A DNA stretch of 33,846 bases from Amycolatopsis orientalis DSM 43388 (GCF_000411975.1 NZ_ASXG01000152.1:1-33846), one strand, 5' to 3'; counted from the stretch's first letter, positions 1 to 9,456 are shown. Notes: generated by a model from the letters alone, not told the origin. Made by a program: numbers and translations.

Positions 1-63
1 CGATCGGCGGTCGTGCTGCACGCCGTGATCACCTGGACCAAAGCTTTGTCAGACACGCCCTAG
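1..63 (+). CDS. C-terminal tail of an unidentified gene (partial)
   Basis: From base 1 the first frame reads 20 codons into a TAG at 61-63. The encoded tail (ending ITWTKALSDTP) has mostly G/C third positions, as real genes here do. It is cut by the window edge, so no family can be named. Its stop overlaps the stop of the convergent SGNH hydrolase gene by 3 bases, a plausible tail-to-tail arrangement. It could equally be a chance open frame, since another plus-strand frame is also open here. Confidence 0.35.
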   Translation, partial: RSAVVLHAVITWTKALSDTP

Positions 64-1136
64 CTCACTGGCTCCGGGACGGCGTGGAGTTTTCCGTCGG
101 GGCCGGCCAGGCAGGAAGCGTTGCCTTGCTGGGTCGTCAGGAAATCGGTGAGGCAGTCGGCGATGGCGGCGTGTCCGGCGGCGTTGGGGTGGAAGGATTC
201 CTGCAGTGCGTGCGTCGCCCGGTCGACCTGGGTGAGGTCGTTCAGGTGCAGGGTGAGGCGGGTGAACCATTCCGTGGCCAGGTTCGGGCCGCCGGAGCAG
301 GCCTCGTGTTTATCGCCTGCTCGGGCCAGGTCCAGGAAACGGGCGCCGGATTGGGCGGCGGCCTGTTTGATTCCGGCGGAAAGGGTGCTGATGCCCGTCG
401 TCGAAATCCACTGCAGGTCGTCGGTGCGGAAGGGGCAGCCGTTGAGGCTTTGCAGATCCGCGGGAATGTCCGGGCCCACCGGGGCGGCGTAGGACTGGAG
501 CACCAACTGGTAATCGGCGGGGACGTATCCGGCGTCGGCTAACACCTTTTTCACGTCGCCGACCGCGTTCGCCACTTTCGGGACCATGGCGTCCACTTTG
601 GACTTCCACGATTCCTTCAGCGCGACGTTGCAGGACGGGCCGTCGGAGGAGAACCAGGCCCGGAAGCATTCGCTGACCTGCGCGGAGAACTTCGGGTCGT
701 CGTTCGCGCCGACCGCGATCACCACCGCGGCCACCCGGTGGTTCTTCACCACGTCGGCCAGTTGCGCGGCTTGGGAGCGTTCGCCCCACTGCTTCGCGTC
801 GCCCAGCGCGACCTGGGCCGCGGGCGCGCCGGAGCAGGCCAGGTTGACCCGGGCGGTGACGCCGGGAATGCGGACCTTCTGCACGAACGCCGCCGACGAG
901 CGGTGGCACCAGTCGCCGTTCCTGCCGTCGGTGTCGGGGCTGTAGGCGCCGGCGCCCTCGCCGGAGACGGTGCTGTCGCCCATCGCGACGATGGTCAGCG
1001 GGCCGTGCCCGGGCGGGCCCTGCCGCGGGAAGGGCTGGCCGGGACGGCTCTCCGAGCCGAAAAAGACGAAAAAGCCCACGAGGACAGCTACGCAGGCGAG
1101 GACCAGCGCCCCCCACCACCACCGGAATCGTCGCAT
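60..1136 (-). CDS. SGNH/GDSL-family hydrolase, membrane-anchored
   Basis: A 358-residue protein. An N-terminal basic/Trp stretch followed by a hydrophobic helix (about residues 8-27) reads as a signal anchor, so the hydrolase domain should lie outside the membrane. SGNH blocks are visible: block I GDSTVSGEGA with nucleophile Ser55, block II glycine in ACSGA (about 103), block III GAND with Asn145, and block V HPNAAGH with His316. Conserved Cys residues (77, 101 and others) fit an exported, disulfide-bonded domain. The family cleaves esters (lipids, acyl or acetyl groups), but the substrate cannot be told from sequence. The gene follows the amidase on the same strand with a 101-nt gap, so co-transcription is possible but unproven. 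The ATG at 1136 has only a weak ribosome site; it is chosen because it gives a complete signal anchor. Confidence 0.85.
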   Translation of the reverse strand: MRRFRWWWGALVLACVAVLVGFFVFFGSESRPGQPFPRQGPPGHGPLTIVAMGDSTVSGEGAGAYSPDTDGRNGDWCHRSSAAFVQKVRIPGVTARVNLACSGAPAAQVALGDAKQWGERSQAAQLADVVKNHRVAAVVIAVGANDDPKFSAQVSECFRAWFSSDGPSCNVALKESWKSKVDAMVPKVANAVGDVKKVLADAGYVPADYQLVLQSYAAPVGPDIPADLQSLNGCPFRTDDLQWISTTGISTLSAGIKQAAAQSGARFLDLARAGDKHEACSGGPNLATEWFTRLTLHLNDLTQVDRATHALQESFHPNAAGHAAIADCLTDFLTTQQGNASCLAGPDGKLHAVPEPVS

Positions 1137-1237
1137 CGCCCGCCAAGTCTAGCGAGAACCCGGACCCCGCCGGCAGGGATTGAGGGGGCTGGGACGCGGC
1201 TCACCGCCCGCCAGCTGTCCACAGTGGACTCAGCCCC

Positions 1238-2689
1238 TCATTCGGAGGCCCAGACCGGCGGCTTGCGGTGGGCCCACGGGGCCGCTCGCTCGAGCTGTCC
1301 GGCCAGGCGGAACAGCAGGTCTTCGCGGCCGAAGGCGGCGGTGAACTGCATCCCGAGCGGCAGTCCTTCGGCTTCGGCCAGCGGCACCGACATCGACGGA
1401 ACCCCGGAAACGTTCGCGGCCGCGGTGCAGGGGGAGCGGTCGAGGACGCGGTCCAGCCAGCCCAGGCCGTCCAGCTCCTCGGCGCCCTCGCCGTAGGCGC
1501 CGAGCGGGACCGGCGGCTCCGGCAGGGTCGGGGACAGCAGCAGGTCGTAGCGCTGGAAATGGTGCGCGAAAGTCCGGGAAACGCTGTTGCGGATCGCCAG
1601 CGCGCGGATGAACTCGTCCGCGGTGACCTGCCGGCCGTAGCGGTAGCTGGCGAGGGTGACCGGTTCCAGCGTGCTCTCGTCGACCGGACGGCCGGTGGCG
1701 GCGGCGATGCCGTCGATCCACGGGACCAGGTTCGCGGCCCACATCCGGGCGTTGCCGAGGACGAATTCTTCCCACGAGACACCCAGCTCCAGCGACGTCT
1801 CCTCGACCGCGTGGCCCAGGGACTCGAGCAGCCGCACGGTTTCGGACAAGGCCGCGGAGACCGGTCCGGTCGGCTGGCGGCCGCCCCACGGCTGGCGCAG
1901 CACGGCTATCCGAAGCTGGCCCGGCTCGGTCTTGACCTCCTCGGCGTAGGGCCGGCCGGGTCGCGGCGCGAAGTACGGGTCACCGGGTTCCGGGCCTTCG
2001 ATGAGGTCCAGCAGGACGGCGCTGTCGCGGACGGTTCGGCTCAGGCCGCCCTGCACGGCCAGGCCGTTGAAGACCTCGTCGGCACCCGGGCCCTGCGAAA
2101 CCCGGCCGCGAGTGGGCTTCAGGCCGAACAATCCGTTGCAGGAAGCGGGAACCCGGATGGAACCCGCGGCGTCGGTCGCGTGCGCCAGGGGGACGATTCC
2201 GGCCGCGACCGCGGCGCCGGACCCGCCGCTCGAACCGCCCGCGCTGCGGTCCGGGGACCACGGGTTGCGGGTCGGGCCGTAGAACTCCGGTTCGGTGGTG
2301 GTGCTGTAGGCCATTTCCGGAGTCGCGGTGCGGCCGATCGTCACCAGGCCCGCCCGGCGGAAGCGGCGCATCAGGAACGAATCCTCGGCGGCGGCCGACC
2401 CGGCGGCCAGCCGGCTGCCCAGTTCGCTGCGCTTGCCCGCCATGGCCACGCCGAGGTCCTTGATCAGGAACGGCACGCCCGCCAAGGGAGCCGAGCCGGG
2501 AGCGTCCTCGGGAGCCCAGGTTTCGACCACCGCGTTGATCTGCGGGTTCACCGCTTCGACGGCGCGCGCGGCCGCGTCGGCGACCTCGGCGGCGGTCACT
2601 TCGCCTCGGGCGATCAGGTCCGCGAGCCCGACAGCGTCGCAGCTCGCGTATTCGGAGATTTTCACCAGCACGTCCTTGACGAGACTCAT
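1238..2689 (-). CDS. Amidase (amidase-signature family)
   Basis: A 483-residue amidase-signature enzyme that hydrolyses a carboxamide to acid and ammonia or amine. The Ser-cisSer-Lys triad is visible: Lys77 in PFLIKD, the glycine-serine loop GGSSGGSG at 151-158 carrying the cis-Ser, and the nucleophile Ser177 in AAGSIRVP. Length is normal for stand-alone amidases. No gatB or gatC gene is nearby, so it is not the GatCAB subunit A of this cell. The frame stays open upstream to 2926, but ATG 2689 is preferred: the extra 79 codons would run through the dyad at 2701-2716 and into the divergent TetR gene. The divergent TetR gene and the dyad between them suggest repression relieved by an amide or related ligand. 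The substrate is unknown. Confidence 0.9.
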   Translation of the reverse strand: MSLVKDVLVKISEYASCDAVGLADLIARGEVTAAEVADAAARAVEAVNPQINAVVETWAPEDAPGSAPLAGVPFLIKDLGVAMAGKRSELGSRLAAGSAAAEDSFLMRRFRRAGLVTIGRTATPEMAYSTTTEPEFYGPTRNPWSPDRSAGGSSGGSGAAVAAGIVPLAHATDAAGSIRVPASCNGLFGLKPTRGRVSQGPGADEVFNGLAVQGGLSRTVRDSAVLLDLIEGPEPGDPYFAPRPGRPYAEEVKTEPGQLRIAVLRQPWGGRQPTGPVSAALSETVRLLESLGHAVEETSLELGVSWEEFVLGNARMWAANLVPWIDGIAAATGRPVDESTLEPVTLASYRYGRQVTADEFIRALAIRNSVSRTFAHHFQRYDLLLSPTLPEPPVPLGAYGEGAEELDGLGWLDRVLDRSPCTAAANVSGVPSMSVPLAEAEGLPLGMQFTAAFGREDLLFRLAGQLERAAPWAHRKPPVWASE

Positions 2690-2700
2690 CAGTATTGGGT

Positions 2701-2716
2701 GATACCAACTGGTATC
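2701..2716. promoter_or_regulatory. Perfect operator dyad between amidase and TetR genes
   Basis: GATACCA-AC-TGGTATC is a perfect inverted repeat with 7-bp arms and a 2-bp centre. It lies 12 bp from the amidase start and 65 bp from the TetR start. Size and placement are typical of a TetR operator controlling both divergent genes. Binding by the adjacent TetR is inferred. Confidence 0.75.
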
Positions 2717-2780
2717 GTGGGGGACGGTTGTGTACCGTAGCCGGTGTCGAACCGCATTGCCAGCCCCCGAGGAAGAACCG

Positions 2781-3383
2781 ATGACCAGCAGCTCCGCCCG
2801 GCGGCCGACGCGGGTCGCGACCCTGCCGCCCCGCGAGCGGATCCTCGACGCGGCCGAGGAGCTGTTCCTCAACGAGGGAGTCGTCCGGGTCGGGGTGCAG
2901 GCGATCGCGGACCGCGCCGGGACCACGAAGGTGGCGATCTACCGGCATTTCGGCACCAAGGACGCGCTGATCGCGGAATGGCTGCGGATCGTCGTGCACG
3001 ACTACTCCGCGGCGTTCGACGAGGCCGAGCAGGCCCATCCCGGCGATTACGCGGAGCAGATCCGCGCGGTCGGCCGGTTCATCGTCGACGGCCTGCCCGG
3101 GTTTTCCCACCGCGGCTGCCCGTTCACGAACTCGGTCGCCGAACTGCCCGACCCGGACCATCCCGCGCGGCGGCTGATCCGCGAGCACAAGACCCGTCAG
3201 TTCGGCCGGCTGCGGGCGATGTGCGAGGGGCTCGGCCTGCCCGATCCGGAGCTGGGCGCGGCGGAGCTGACGTTCGCGATGGAGGGGGCGCAGATCGCGG
3301 TGCAGAACGGCGGCGTCGAGAACGTCGGCGCGCACCTGACGAAGATCGTCGAAGCAGTGATCAGCCGGGGGAAGCCGACCTGA
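2781..3383 (+). CDS. TetR-family transcriptional repressor
   Basis: A 200-residue protein with an N-terminal TetR DNA-binding domain: ILDAAEELF in helix 1 and the helix-turn-helix at about 37-59, including AIADRAG, TTKVAIYRHF and TKDAL. The C-terminal ligand domain (about 75-200) contains GCPFTNSVAEL, seen in a common actinobacterial TetR subgroup. ATG 2781 is chosen over the upstream in-frame ATG at 2730 because GAGGAAGA at 2769-2776 gives a well-spaced ribosome site. It is divergent from the amidase gene and probably binds the dyad at 2701-2716, repressing both genes. The last part of the gene is echoed by a decayed duplicate just past its stop (3393-3452). Confidence 0.9.
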   Translation: MTSSSARRPTRVATLPPRERILDAAEELFLNEGVVRVGVQAIADRAGTTKVAIYRHFGTKDALIAEWLRIVVHDYSAAFDEAEQAHPGDYAEQIRAVGRFIVDGLPGFSHRGCPFTNSVAELPDPDHPARRLIREHKTRQFGRLRAMCEGLGLPDPELGAAELTFAMEGAQIAVQNGGVENVGAHLTKIVEAVISRGKPT

Positions 3384-3392
3384 CGGCTCCGG

Positions 3393-3452
3393 TGGAGTTG
3401 ACGTTCGCGATGGCGGGCGCAGAACGTGATCAGCCGGGCGAAGTCGGGCTGA
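3393..3452. repeat. Decayed duplicate of the TetR gene 3' end
   Basis: Bases 3393-3422 match 3263-3292 of the TetR gene (block beginning GGAG, T/C, TGACGTTCGCGATGG) with a few differences. Bases 3425-3452 match 3359-3385 (GTGATCAGCCGGG block around the TetR stop). The stretch between these blocks in the gene is missing in the copy. It looks like an old tandem duplication with an internal deletion. It runs into the 3' end of the convergent ECF gene and supplies that protein's last residues. Confidence 0.65.
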
Positions 3453-4638
3453 GTGCCGCGCGTTTTCGCTGCAGCAGAAGGCGTTCCGCCTCGTTCGCGA
3501 CCAAGCGAAGGGCCTCGTCGTAGGCCGCGACGGCTTCGGCGGTCCGGCCCAGGCGCGCGAGCAGGTCGGCTCGGACGGCGTGGAAAAGGTGCCGGTGGCC
3601 GAGTTCCAGACTGTCCACAATGGCCAGAGCGGCGGCCGGGCCGTCGACCTCGGCGACCGCGACGGCCCGGTTGAGCGCGACGATCGGCGTCGGGGCGAAG
3701 GCGAGCAGCTGGTCGTAGAGGGCGAGGATCTGGACCCAGTCGGTGCCGTCGCTGTGCACGGCGTTGATCGCGGCCTGGATCTGGTACGGCCCCGGGCGGT
3801 CGAGCCGCAGGCAGCGGCGGACGAGGTCTTGCCCTTCGGCGATCAAGGTCCGGTCCCACCGGCCGCGGTCCTGGTCGGGCAGCAGGACGGGGACGCCGTC
3901 GGCGTCGAGCCGGGCCGCGCGGCGCGATTCGGTCAGCAGCAGCAGCGCGAGCAAGCCCTGGACTTCGGGTTCGCCGGGCAGCAGGGCGGCCAGGACCCGG
4001 GTCAGGCGGATCGCCTCGGACGCCAGGTCCGGCCGGGTCAGATCGGCGCCGCTGCTGGCGGTGTGGCCTTCGGTGAAGATCAGGTACAGCACCGCGAGGA
4101 CGGCGTTGAGCCGGTCCGGGAGATCGGCCGCGTCGGGGACCCGGTAGGGGATCCGGGCGGCGCGGATTTTGGCCTTCGCGCGCACGAGCCGTTGTGCCAG
4201 CGTCGATTCCGGGACGAGGAACGCGTGCGCGATCTCGGCGGTGGTGAGGCCGCCCAGCAGCCGGAGGGTGAGCGCGACGCGGGCGGCGGCGCCGAGGGCG
4301 GGGTGACAGCAGGTGAAGATCAGCCGCAGCCGCTCGTCGGGCACCGCGCCCTCGTCGAACGGCTCGGCCGCGTGCAGGAGCGCGGCCAGCGCGTGGCGGT
4401 CGGCGCGGCCGGCTTCGCGGCGGAGCCGGTCGATCCCGCGGTTGCGCGCGGTCGTGATGAGCCAGCCCGCGGGACTCGGCGGAAGGCCTTCCGCGCGCCA
4501 TTTCTCGGTGGCGATCGCACACGCCTCCTGGACCGCGTCCTCGGCGAGATCCAGATCGTCGAAAACGCGCGCCAGCACCGCGACCGCACGGCCGTGCTCG
4601 GCGCGGAAGACCCGCTCGAGCACGGCCGTCGGAATCAC
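3430..4638 (-). CDS. ECF-family RNA polymerase sigma factor, group ECF42
   Basis: A 402-residue sigma factor. Region 2 lies at about 10-75 (DLAEDAVQEA, then WLITTARNRGIDRLRR), followed by the hallmark FTCCHPAL at 108-115. Region 4 with its helix-turn-helix (LTTAEIAHAF, STLAQRLVRAK) lies at about 118-165. A long C-terminal, TPR-like extension (about 170-402) follows, as is normal for ECF42. Such factors are known to be encoded with DGPF-domain proteins and to use the C-terminal extension for control, with no classical anti-sigma factor. The GTG start at 4638 overlaps the TGA of the DGPF gene (GTGA, 4635-4638), so the two are translationally coupled. Its last codons come from the decayed duplicate at 3393-3452. 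Target genes are unknown; the linked SDR genes are candidates. Confidence 0.92.
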   Translation of the reverse strand: MIPTAVLERVFRAEHGRAVAVLARVFDDLDLAEDAVQEACAIATEKWRAEGLPPSPAGWLITTARNRGIDRLRREAGRADRHALAALLHAAEPFDEGAVPDERLRLIFTCCHPALGAAARVALTLRLLGGLTTAEIAHAFLVPESTLAQRLVRAKAKIRAARIPYRVPDAADLPDRLNAVLAVLYLIFTEGHTASSGADLTRPDLASEAIRLTRVLAALLPGEPEVQGLLALLLLTESRRAARLDADGVPVLLPDQDRGRWDRTLIAEGQDLVRRCLRLDRPGPYQIQAAINAVHSDGTDWVQILALYDQLLAFAPTPIVALNRAVAVAEVDGPAAALAIVDSLELGHRHLFHAVRADLLARLGRTAEAVAAYDEALRLVANEAERLLLQRKRAALSPTSPG

Positions 4639-4973
4639 TGGAACTCCCGGACTTCCACCGGAAGCGTGGTGATTTCCGAGATCCGCCGCGCCCATTCCGT
4701 CGCGGGCTCCGGCCCGGGCGCGGTCACGACGGTGAAGCCGCCCAGGTGTTCCTTGCCCTCGGCGAACGGGCCGTCGGTGCAGAGGACGTCGTCGCCGGAG
4801 GCCCGGACGACCTTCGCGGCCGCCGCCGGACGCAGCCCGCCCGAGAAGACCCAGGCGCCGGTCGCCTTCATCTCGTCGGTCACCGCTTCGAGGCGCGCCG
4901 CGATGTCCGCCAGCACCTCGGGCTCCGGGGTTCCGCCGTCGGGCTGGTAGATCCCGAGCAGGTACTGCGGCAC
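4635..4973 (-). CDS. DGPF-domain (YCII-related) protein, ECF42 partner
   Basis: A 112-residue protein of the YCII/DGPF fold. The diagnostic DGPF is at residues 67-70, followed by EGKEHLGGFTVV, which fits the family. These small dimeric alpha/beta-barrel proteins occur beside ECF42 sigma factors throughout Actinobacteria. Their biochemical role is not settled; signalling or control of the sigma factor, or a small catalytic role, has been considered. The start is GTG 4973 with AAGGAGGAG immediately upstream. It begins 15 nt after the SDR stop and ends inside the sigma-factor start codon, so all are likely on one mRNA. Confidence 0.92.
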   Translation of the reverse strand: MPQYLLGIYQPDGGTPEPEVLADIAARLEAVTDEMKATGAWVFSGGLRPAAAAKVVRASGDDVLCTDGPFAEGKEHLGGFTVVTAPGPEPATEWARRISEITTLPVEVREFQ

Positions 4974-4988
4974 GGACTCCTCCTTCGC

Positions 4989-5695
4989 TCAGCGTTGCCG
5001 GGCCGGCCGCACGATCATCTCGCTGACGTCCACGTCGGCCGGCTGGTCGAGAGCGTAGGCGATGGCGTCGCCGATCGCTTTCGGTTCGATGGCGTCCTTG
5101 CGGTAGCTCCGCATGAACTCCTGCGTTTCCGGGTCGCTGATGGTGTCGGCGAGCTCGGACGTGACGACGCCGGGGGAGACCGTGGTGACGCGGATCGACG
5201 GGTCGCATTCGAGCCGCAGGCCTTCGGTGATCGCCCACGCCGCGTATTTCGTGCCGCAGTACACCGCCGCGGTCGGCGTGACCTGGTGCGCGCCGATCGA
5301 GGCGACGGTGACGAAGTGGCCCCGGCGCTGGCGGGTGAAGTGCGGCAGCGCGGCGGCGATGCCGTGCAGCAGGCCCCGGACGTTGACGTCGATCATCCGG
5401 TCCCATTCGTCGACCAGCCCGGCGTCCAGCCGGGACAGCGGCATCACGCCGGCATTCGCGACGAACGCGTCGATCTCGCCGTGGTCGCGCACCGCGCGGT
5501 CGACGAACTCGGCGACGCCGGCGCGGTCGGTCACGTCGAGGCGGTGGACTTCGATGCCGTCCGCGCTGGCGGCGAGTTCCGCGAGGCGGTCTTCGCGGCG
5601 TGCTCCGGCGATCACGTGCCAGCCGTCCGCGGCGAGGCGGCGGGCGGTGGCTTCGCCGATGCCGCTGCTGGCACCGGTGATCAGGGCGGTCTTGC

Positions 5696-5699
<4 letters not shown>
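4989..5699 (-). CDS. Short-chain dehydrogenase/reductase (SDR)
   Basis: A 236-residue classical SDR. The nucleotide-binding TGASSGIG is at 8-15, with an R-rich stretch after beta-2 (ARRED) that favours NADPH. The usual NNAG is ANAG here. The catalytic Ser lies in VASIGAH, and the Tyr-x3-Lys pair is YCGTK. ATG 5699 overlaps the TGA of the upstream SDR (ATGA, 5696-5699), implying coupled translation. Family chemistry is NAD(P)H-dependent interconversion of an alcohol and a carbonyl; the substrate is unknown. Its position directly before the DGPF/ECF42 pair suggests that it belongs to the sigma factor's operon and perhaps its regulon. Confidence 0.9.
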
Positions 5700-6550
<851 letters not shown>

Positions 6551-6598
6551 GGAGCTACCCCTCAAGGAATGCGGAAATGGCGAAAAAAGCGGCAGCGG

Positions 6599-7423
6599 CT
6601 AGGCCGGGTCGCCGGCGGCGAGACTGCCGAGAAGCCCCAGCGTCGCCTCCGACGGACTGCCCGGATCCGCTTGGTACACCACGAGTTGCTGGCCGGGAGC
6701 GCTGTGCACGGTCATCGTTTCGTAGTGCAGGGTGAGCATTCCGGCCAGCGGGTGCCGGAACCGTTTCGTTTCGTGCGTTTTCTGCCGGAGTTCGTGGCGC
6801 GCCCACAACCGGCGGAAATCGGCGCTCTTGAGCGACAGTTCGCCGACCGCCTCGATCAGCAGCGGGTCGTCCAGGTCGGTGCCCGCCGCCGACCGCAGCC
6901 CGCCCACGGTGTTGACCGCGACCTGTTCCCAGTCCGGGTAGAAGTCCCGGGCGTCCGGGTCGAGGAAGACCAGCCGCAGCAGGTCGCCGCTGTGCTCGTG
7001 CCCGGCGAACAGCGCTTCGCCGAGCAGATTCGCCGCGAGCACGGTCATGCACCGGCCGAGCACGACGGCCGGCGTCCGCGGCCACGCGTCCATCAGCTGC
7101 ACCAGCTTTGGGCTGACGCGTTCCTTCGCCGGCCGCCGCTTCGGTCGCTTCGGCCGGGCCAGCGCGTGCAGGTGGGCGAGCGCCTCCTCGTCGAGTCGCA
7201 ACGCCCGGCCGAGCGCCTCCACGACCTGCGCCGACGGCGTGCGCTCGCGGCCCTGCTCGAGCCGCACGTAGTAGTCGGTGCTCACCCCGGCCAGCCGCGC
7301 GACCTCCTCCCGGCGCAGGCCGCTGACCCGGCGCCGGGTGTCGGCGAGCAGGTCCGCGTCCGCCGGGGCGGTGGCGCCGCGGCGGGCCCGCAGGAACTCG
7401 CCGAGAAGGTTGCTGTCGCTCAT
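6599..7423 (-). CDS. XRE-type regulator with MmyB-like ligand domain
   Basis: A 274-residue regulator. The N-terminal XRE helix-turn-helix (about 10-85) contains LRREEVARLAGVS and DYYVRLEQGRE, the standard opening of actinobacterial MmyB-like regulators. The C-terminal PAS-like MmyB domain (about 105-265) starts at VQLMDAW and includes AANLLGEALF and the FRRLWARH segment. Members of this family often sit next to SDR genes and are thought to sense small lipophilic ligands. Here the regulator is first in a leftward run with two SDRs, DGPF and ECF42. It likely controls the SDR pair and itself, but no convincing operator was found upstream of 7423. Confidence 0.9.
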   Translation of the reverse strand: MSDSNLLGEFLRARRGATAPADADLLADTRRRVSGLRREEVARLAGVSTDYYVRLEQGRERTPSAQVVEALGRALRLDEEALAHLHALARPKRPKRRPAKERVSPKLVQLMDAWPRTPAVVLGRCMTVLAANLLGEALFAGHEHSGDLLRLVFLDPDARDFYPDWEQVAVNTVGGLRSAAGTDLDDPLLIEAVGELSLKSADFRRLWARHELRQKTHETKRFRHPLAGMLTLHYETMTVHSAPGQQLVVYQADPGSPSEATLGLLGSLAAGDPA

Positions 7424-7642
7424 GCCCCCAGGCTAGATCGCGGCGGGCGGCCGCGGGGGACGCAAAGGGGGTGTGGTTCTCCCACCCTCGCGGTACCCCG
7501 CGGCGCGGTGGTTCAAACCTATCCGCTCCCGCTCTGCCCGCGCGCACCCGCGGCCGCGGAACCGGCAGGCAGACTGTTTTGACTGGTCAGCGGCGCGGAC
7601 AGACCCTGCGGAGACCACCCCTTCCACCGGAAAGGCGAACCC

Positions 7643-8533
7643 ATGCGCCGAACCCCGCTGCTCCTGGCCGCCGTCGCCGCCGTGTCCATGGCCGCCGCGC
7701 CCGCACCTGCCGCCGAGACCTGGACCACGGTGTTCGAGGACACCTTCGACGGCCCCGCCGGCACCGGCCTCGACCCGCGGAACTGGCTCTACGACAAGGG
7801 AACCGGCTACCCCGGCGGCGCGGCGAACTGGGGCACCGGCGAGATCGAAACCGCTGCCGACTCGACGGACAACGTCTACCACGACGGTGCCGGTCACCTG
7901 GTGATCAAGCCGCTGCGGGACGCGAACGGCGCCTGGACGTCCGGCCGGATCGAAACCCAGCGCACCGACTTCGGCGCCCCGGCGGGCGGGCAGATGGAAA
8001 TGAGCGCGACGATCCGGCAGCCCGACCCCGCGCACGGCCTCGGCTACTGGCCCGCGTTCTGGGCGATGGGCGCGGACGCCCGGCCGGTCGGCGCGACGAA
8101 CTGGCCGAGCATCGGCGAGCTGGACGTCATGGAGAACGTGAACGCGCTGGACAAGCACTCCAGCACGTTCCACTGTGGACAGTGGGCCGGGGAGTGCCAC
8201 GATCCGGACGGGATCAGCAGCGGCCTGCGGGACTGCGCCGGCTGCAAGAGCGGCTACCACACGTATGCGGTGGTGGTGGACCGCCGGGACGCGGCCGCGG
8301 AGGAGCTGCGGTTTTCCTTGGACGGCAAGGAAACTTTCTCGGTGAGGCAGAACCAGGTGTCCGATGCCACCTGGAAGGCGGCGGTGGACCACGGGTTCTT
8401 CGCGATCTTCGACGTGGCGATCGGCGGGTCTTACCCGAACAAGGTGTGCGGGTGCACCAGTCCCGGGGCGGACATCACGCCGGGGGCGGGGATGAGCATC
8501 GACGCGTTTTCGGTGAAGGTCAGCACGAACTGA
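7643..8533 (+). CDS. Secreted glycoside hydrolase family 16 (beta-1,3-glucanase type)
   Basis: A 296-residue exported enzyme. A Sec signal peptide covers about 1-24 (RRTPLLLAAVAAVSMAA, cleavage after an A-x-A). The GH16 catalytic motif ExDxxE is present as E159-L-D-V-M-E164 in GELDVMEN; Glu159 should be the nucleophile and Glu164 the acid/base. GYWPAFWAMG before it and FFAIFDVAIGG near the C-terminus are typical of laminarinase/endo-beta-1,3-glucanase subgroups, with no carbohydrate-binding module. The start ATG follows GGAAAGG. With the GH55 enzyme nearby it could make a fungal or plant beta-glucan degrading set (endo plus exo). Exact linkage specificity is inferred. Confidence 0.92.
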   Translation: MRRTPLLLAAVAAVSMAAAPAPAAETWTTVFEDTFDGPAGTGLDPRNWLYDKGTGYPGGAANWGTGEIETAADSTDNVYHDGAGHLVIKPLRDANGAWTSGRIETQRTDFGAPAGGQMEMSATIRQPDPAHGLGYWPAFWAMGADARPVGATNWPSIGELDVMENVNALDKHSSTFHCGQWAGECHDPDGISSGLRDCAGCKSGYHTYAVVVDRRDAAAEELRFSLDGKETFSVRQNQVSDATWKAAVDHGFFAIFDVAIGGSYPNKVCGCTSPGADITPGAGMSIDAFSVKVSTN

Positions 8534-8543
8534 GGCGCGCGGC

Positions 8544-9440
8544 TCAGCCCGCACCCGACAGATCGGTCTGCTCCGCCAGCCGGGTCACCACGTCCAGCAG
8601 CGCGGCCGGTCGCGGCCCGTCCGCGCGCCACGCCACCACCGTGCGCGCGGATTCGCCCTCCAGCGGCACGAACACCACCCCGGTGCGGCGCAGGCTGTGC
8701 GCGGACCTCGCCAGCCGCGTCACGCCGACTCCGGCCGCGACCAGCCCGAGCAGCCCCTGCACGGTCGCGGTGCGCTGCACGACGTTCGGCGTGAAGCCGG
8801 CCGCGGCGAAATCGGCGTCGTACTTGCGGTGCCACGGATCCCACGACGTCCGCGGCGTCAGCACCCACGGCTCGTCCGCGAGGTCGGCCAGGCGCACGGA
8901 CGACCGGCCGGCCAGCCGGTGCCCGGTCGGCACGACCGCGCAGACCTCCTCGGTCAGCAAGGGGTGCGTCGCCAGGCCGTCGACCAGCGGCGGGCGGGTG
9001 AAGCCGACGTCGAAGCGGCCGTCGAGGAGGCCGTCGACGAGTTCGGAGATCAAAACTTCCGAGGTTGTGACAGCCAGGTCCGGCAGTTCCTCCCGCACCG
9101 CGCGCACGACCGGCGGGAGCAGGTAATTCGCCGTGCTGGCAAGGAAAGCGAGCCGCAGGGTGCCGGTCTCGCCCCGGACCGCGCGCGCCAGCGCGGCCAC
9201 CGCCGCGTCGGCGCGGGAGAGCACCGCGCGGGCTTCCGGCAGGAAGAGCTCGCCGATCGCGGTGAGCCGGGTGCCGCGCGGGTCGCGGGTGAAGAGTTTC
9301 GCGCCGAGCTGGCGTTCCAGCACGGTGATCTGCTGCGAGAGCGACTGCTGCGCGATGTGCAGGGCCGCGGCCGCGCGGGTGAAGCTCGTCGTCTCGGCGA
9401 CGGCGACGAAGTAGCGCAGCTGCCGCAGCTCAGGAGTCAC
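8544..9440 (-). CDS. LysR-family transcriptional regulator
   Basis: A 298-residue LysR regulator. The winged helix-turn-helix spans about 1-60 (LRQLRYFVAVAE, FTRAAAALHIAQQSLSQQI, LERQLGAKLF), followed by a linker helix. The periplasmic-binding-like effector domain (about 88-298) begins at GTLRLAFLAST. The start is GTG 9440 without a clear ribosome site. It is divergent from the SDR at 9539, the standard LysR arrangement, with a dyad at 9457-9480 in the 98-bp gap. It probably activates the SDR gene in response to a small molecule. It converges with GH16, only 10 nt separating the stops. Confidence 0.92.
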   Translation of the reverse strand: MTPELRQLRYFVAVAETTSFTRAAAALHIAQQSLSQQITVLERQLGAKLFTRDPRGTRLTAIGELFLPEARAVLSRADAAVAALARAVRGETGTLRLAFLASTANYLLPPVVRAVREELPDLAVTTSEVLISELVDGLLDGRFDVGFTRPPLVDGLATHPLLTEEVCAVVPTGHRLAGRSSVRLADLADEPWVLTPRTSWDPWHRKYDADFAAAGFTPNVVQRTATVQGLLGLVAAGVGVTRLARSAHSLRRTGVVFVPLEGESARTVVAWRADGPRPAALLDVVTRLAEQTDLSGAG

Positions 9441-9456
9441 AGGCTGAGACTGTAGC

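Noticed and set aside
1268..2740. Long open frame (490 codons) antisense to the amidase gene
   Set aside because: The amidase strand has a full set of family motifs; the antisense frame is Gly/Arg/Gln-rich shadow translation typical of high-GC DNA.
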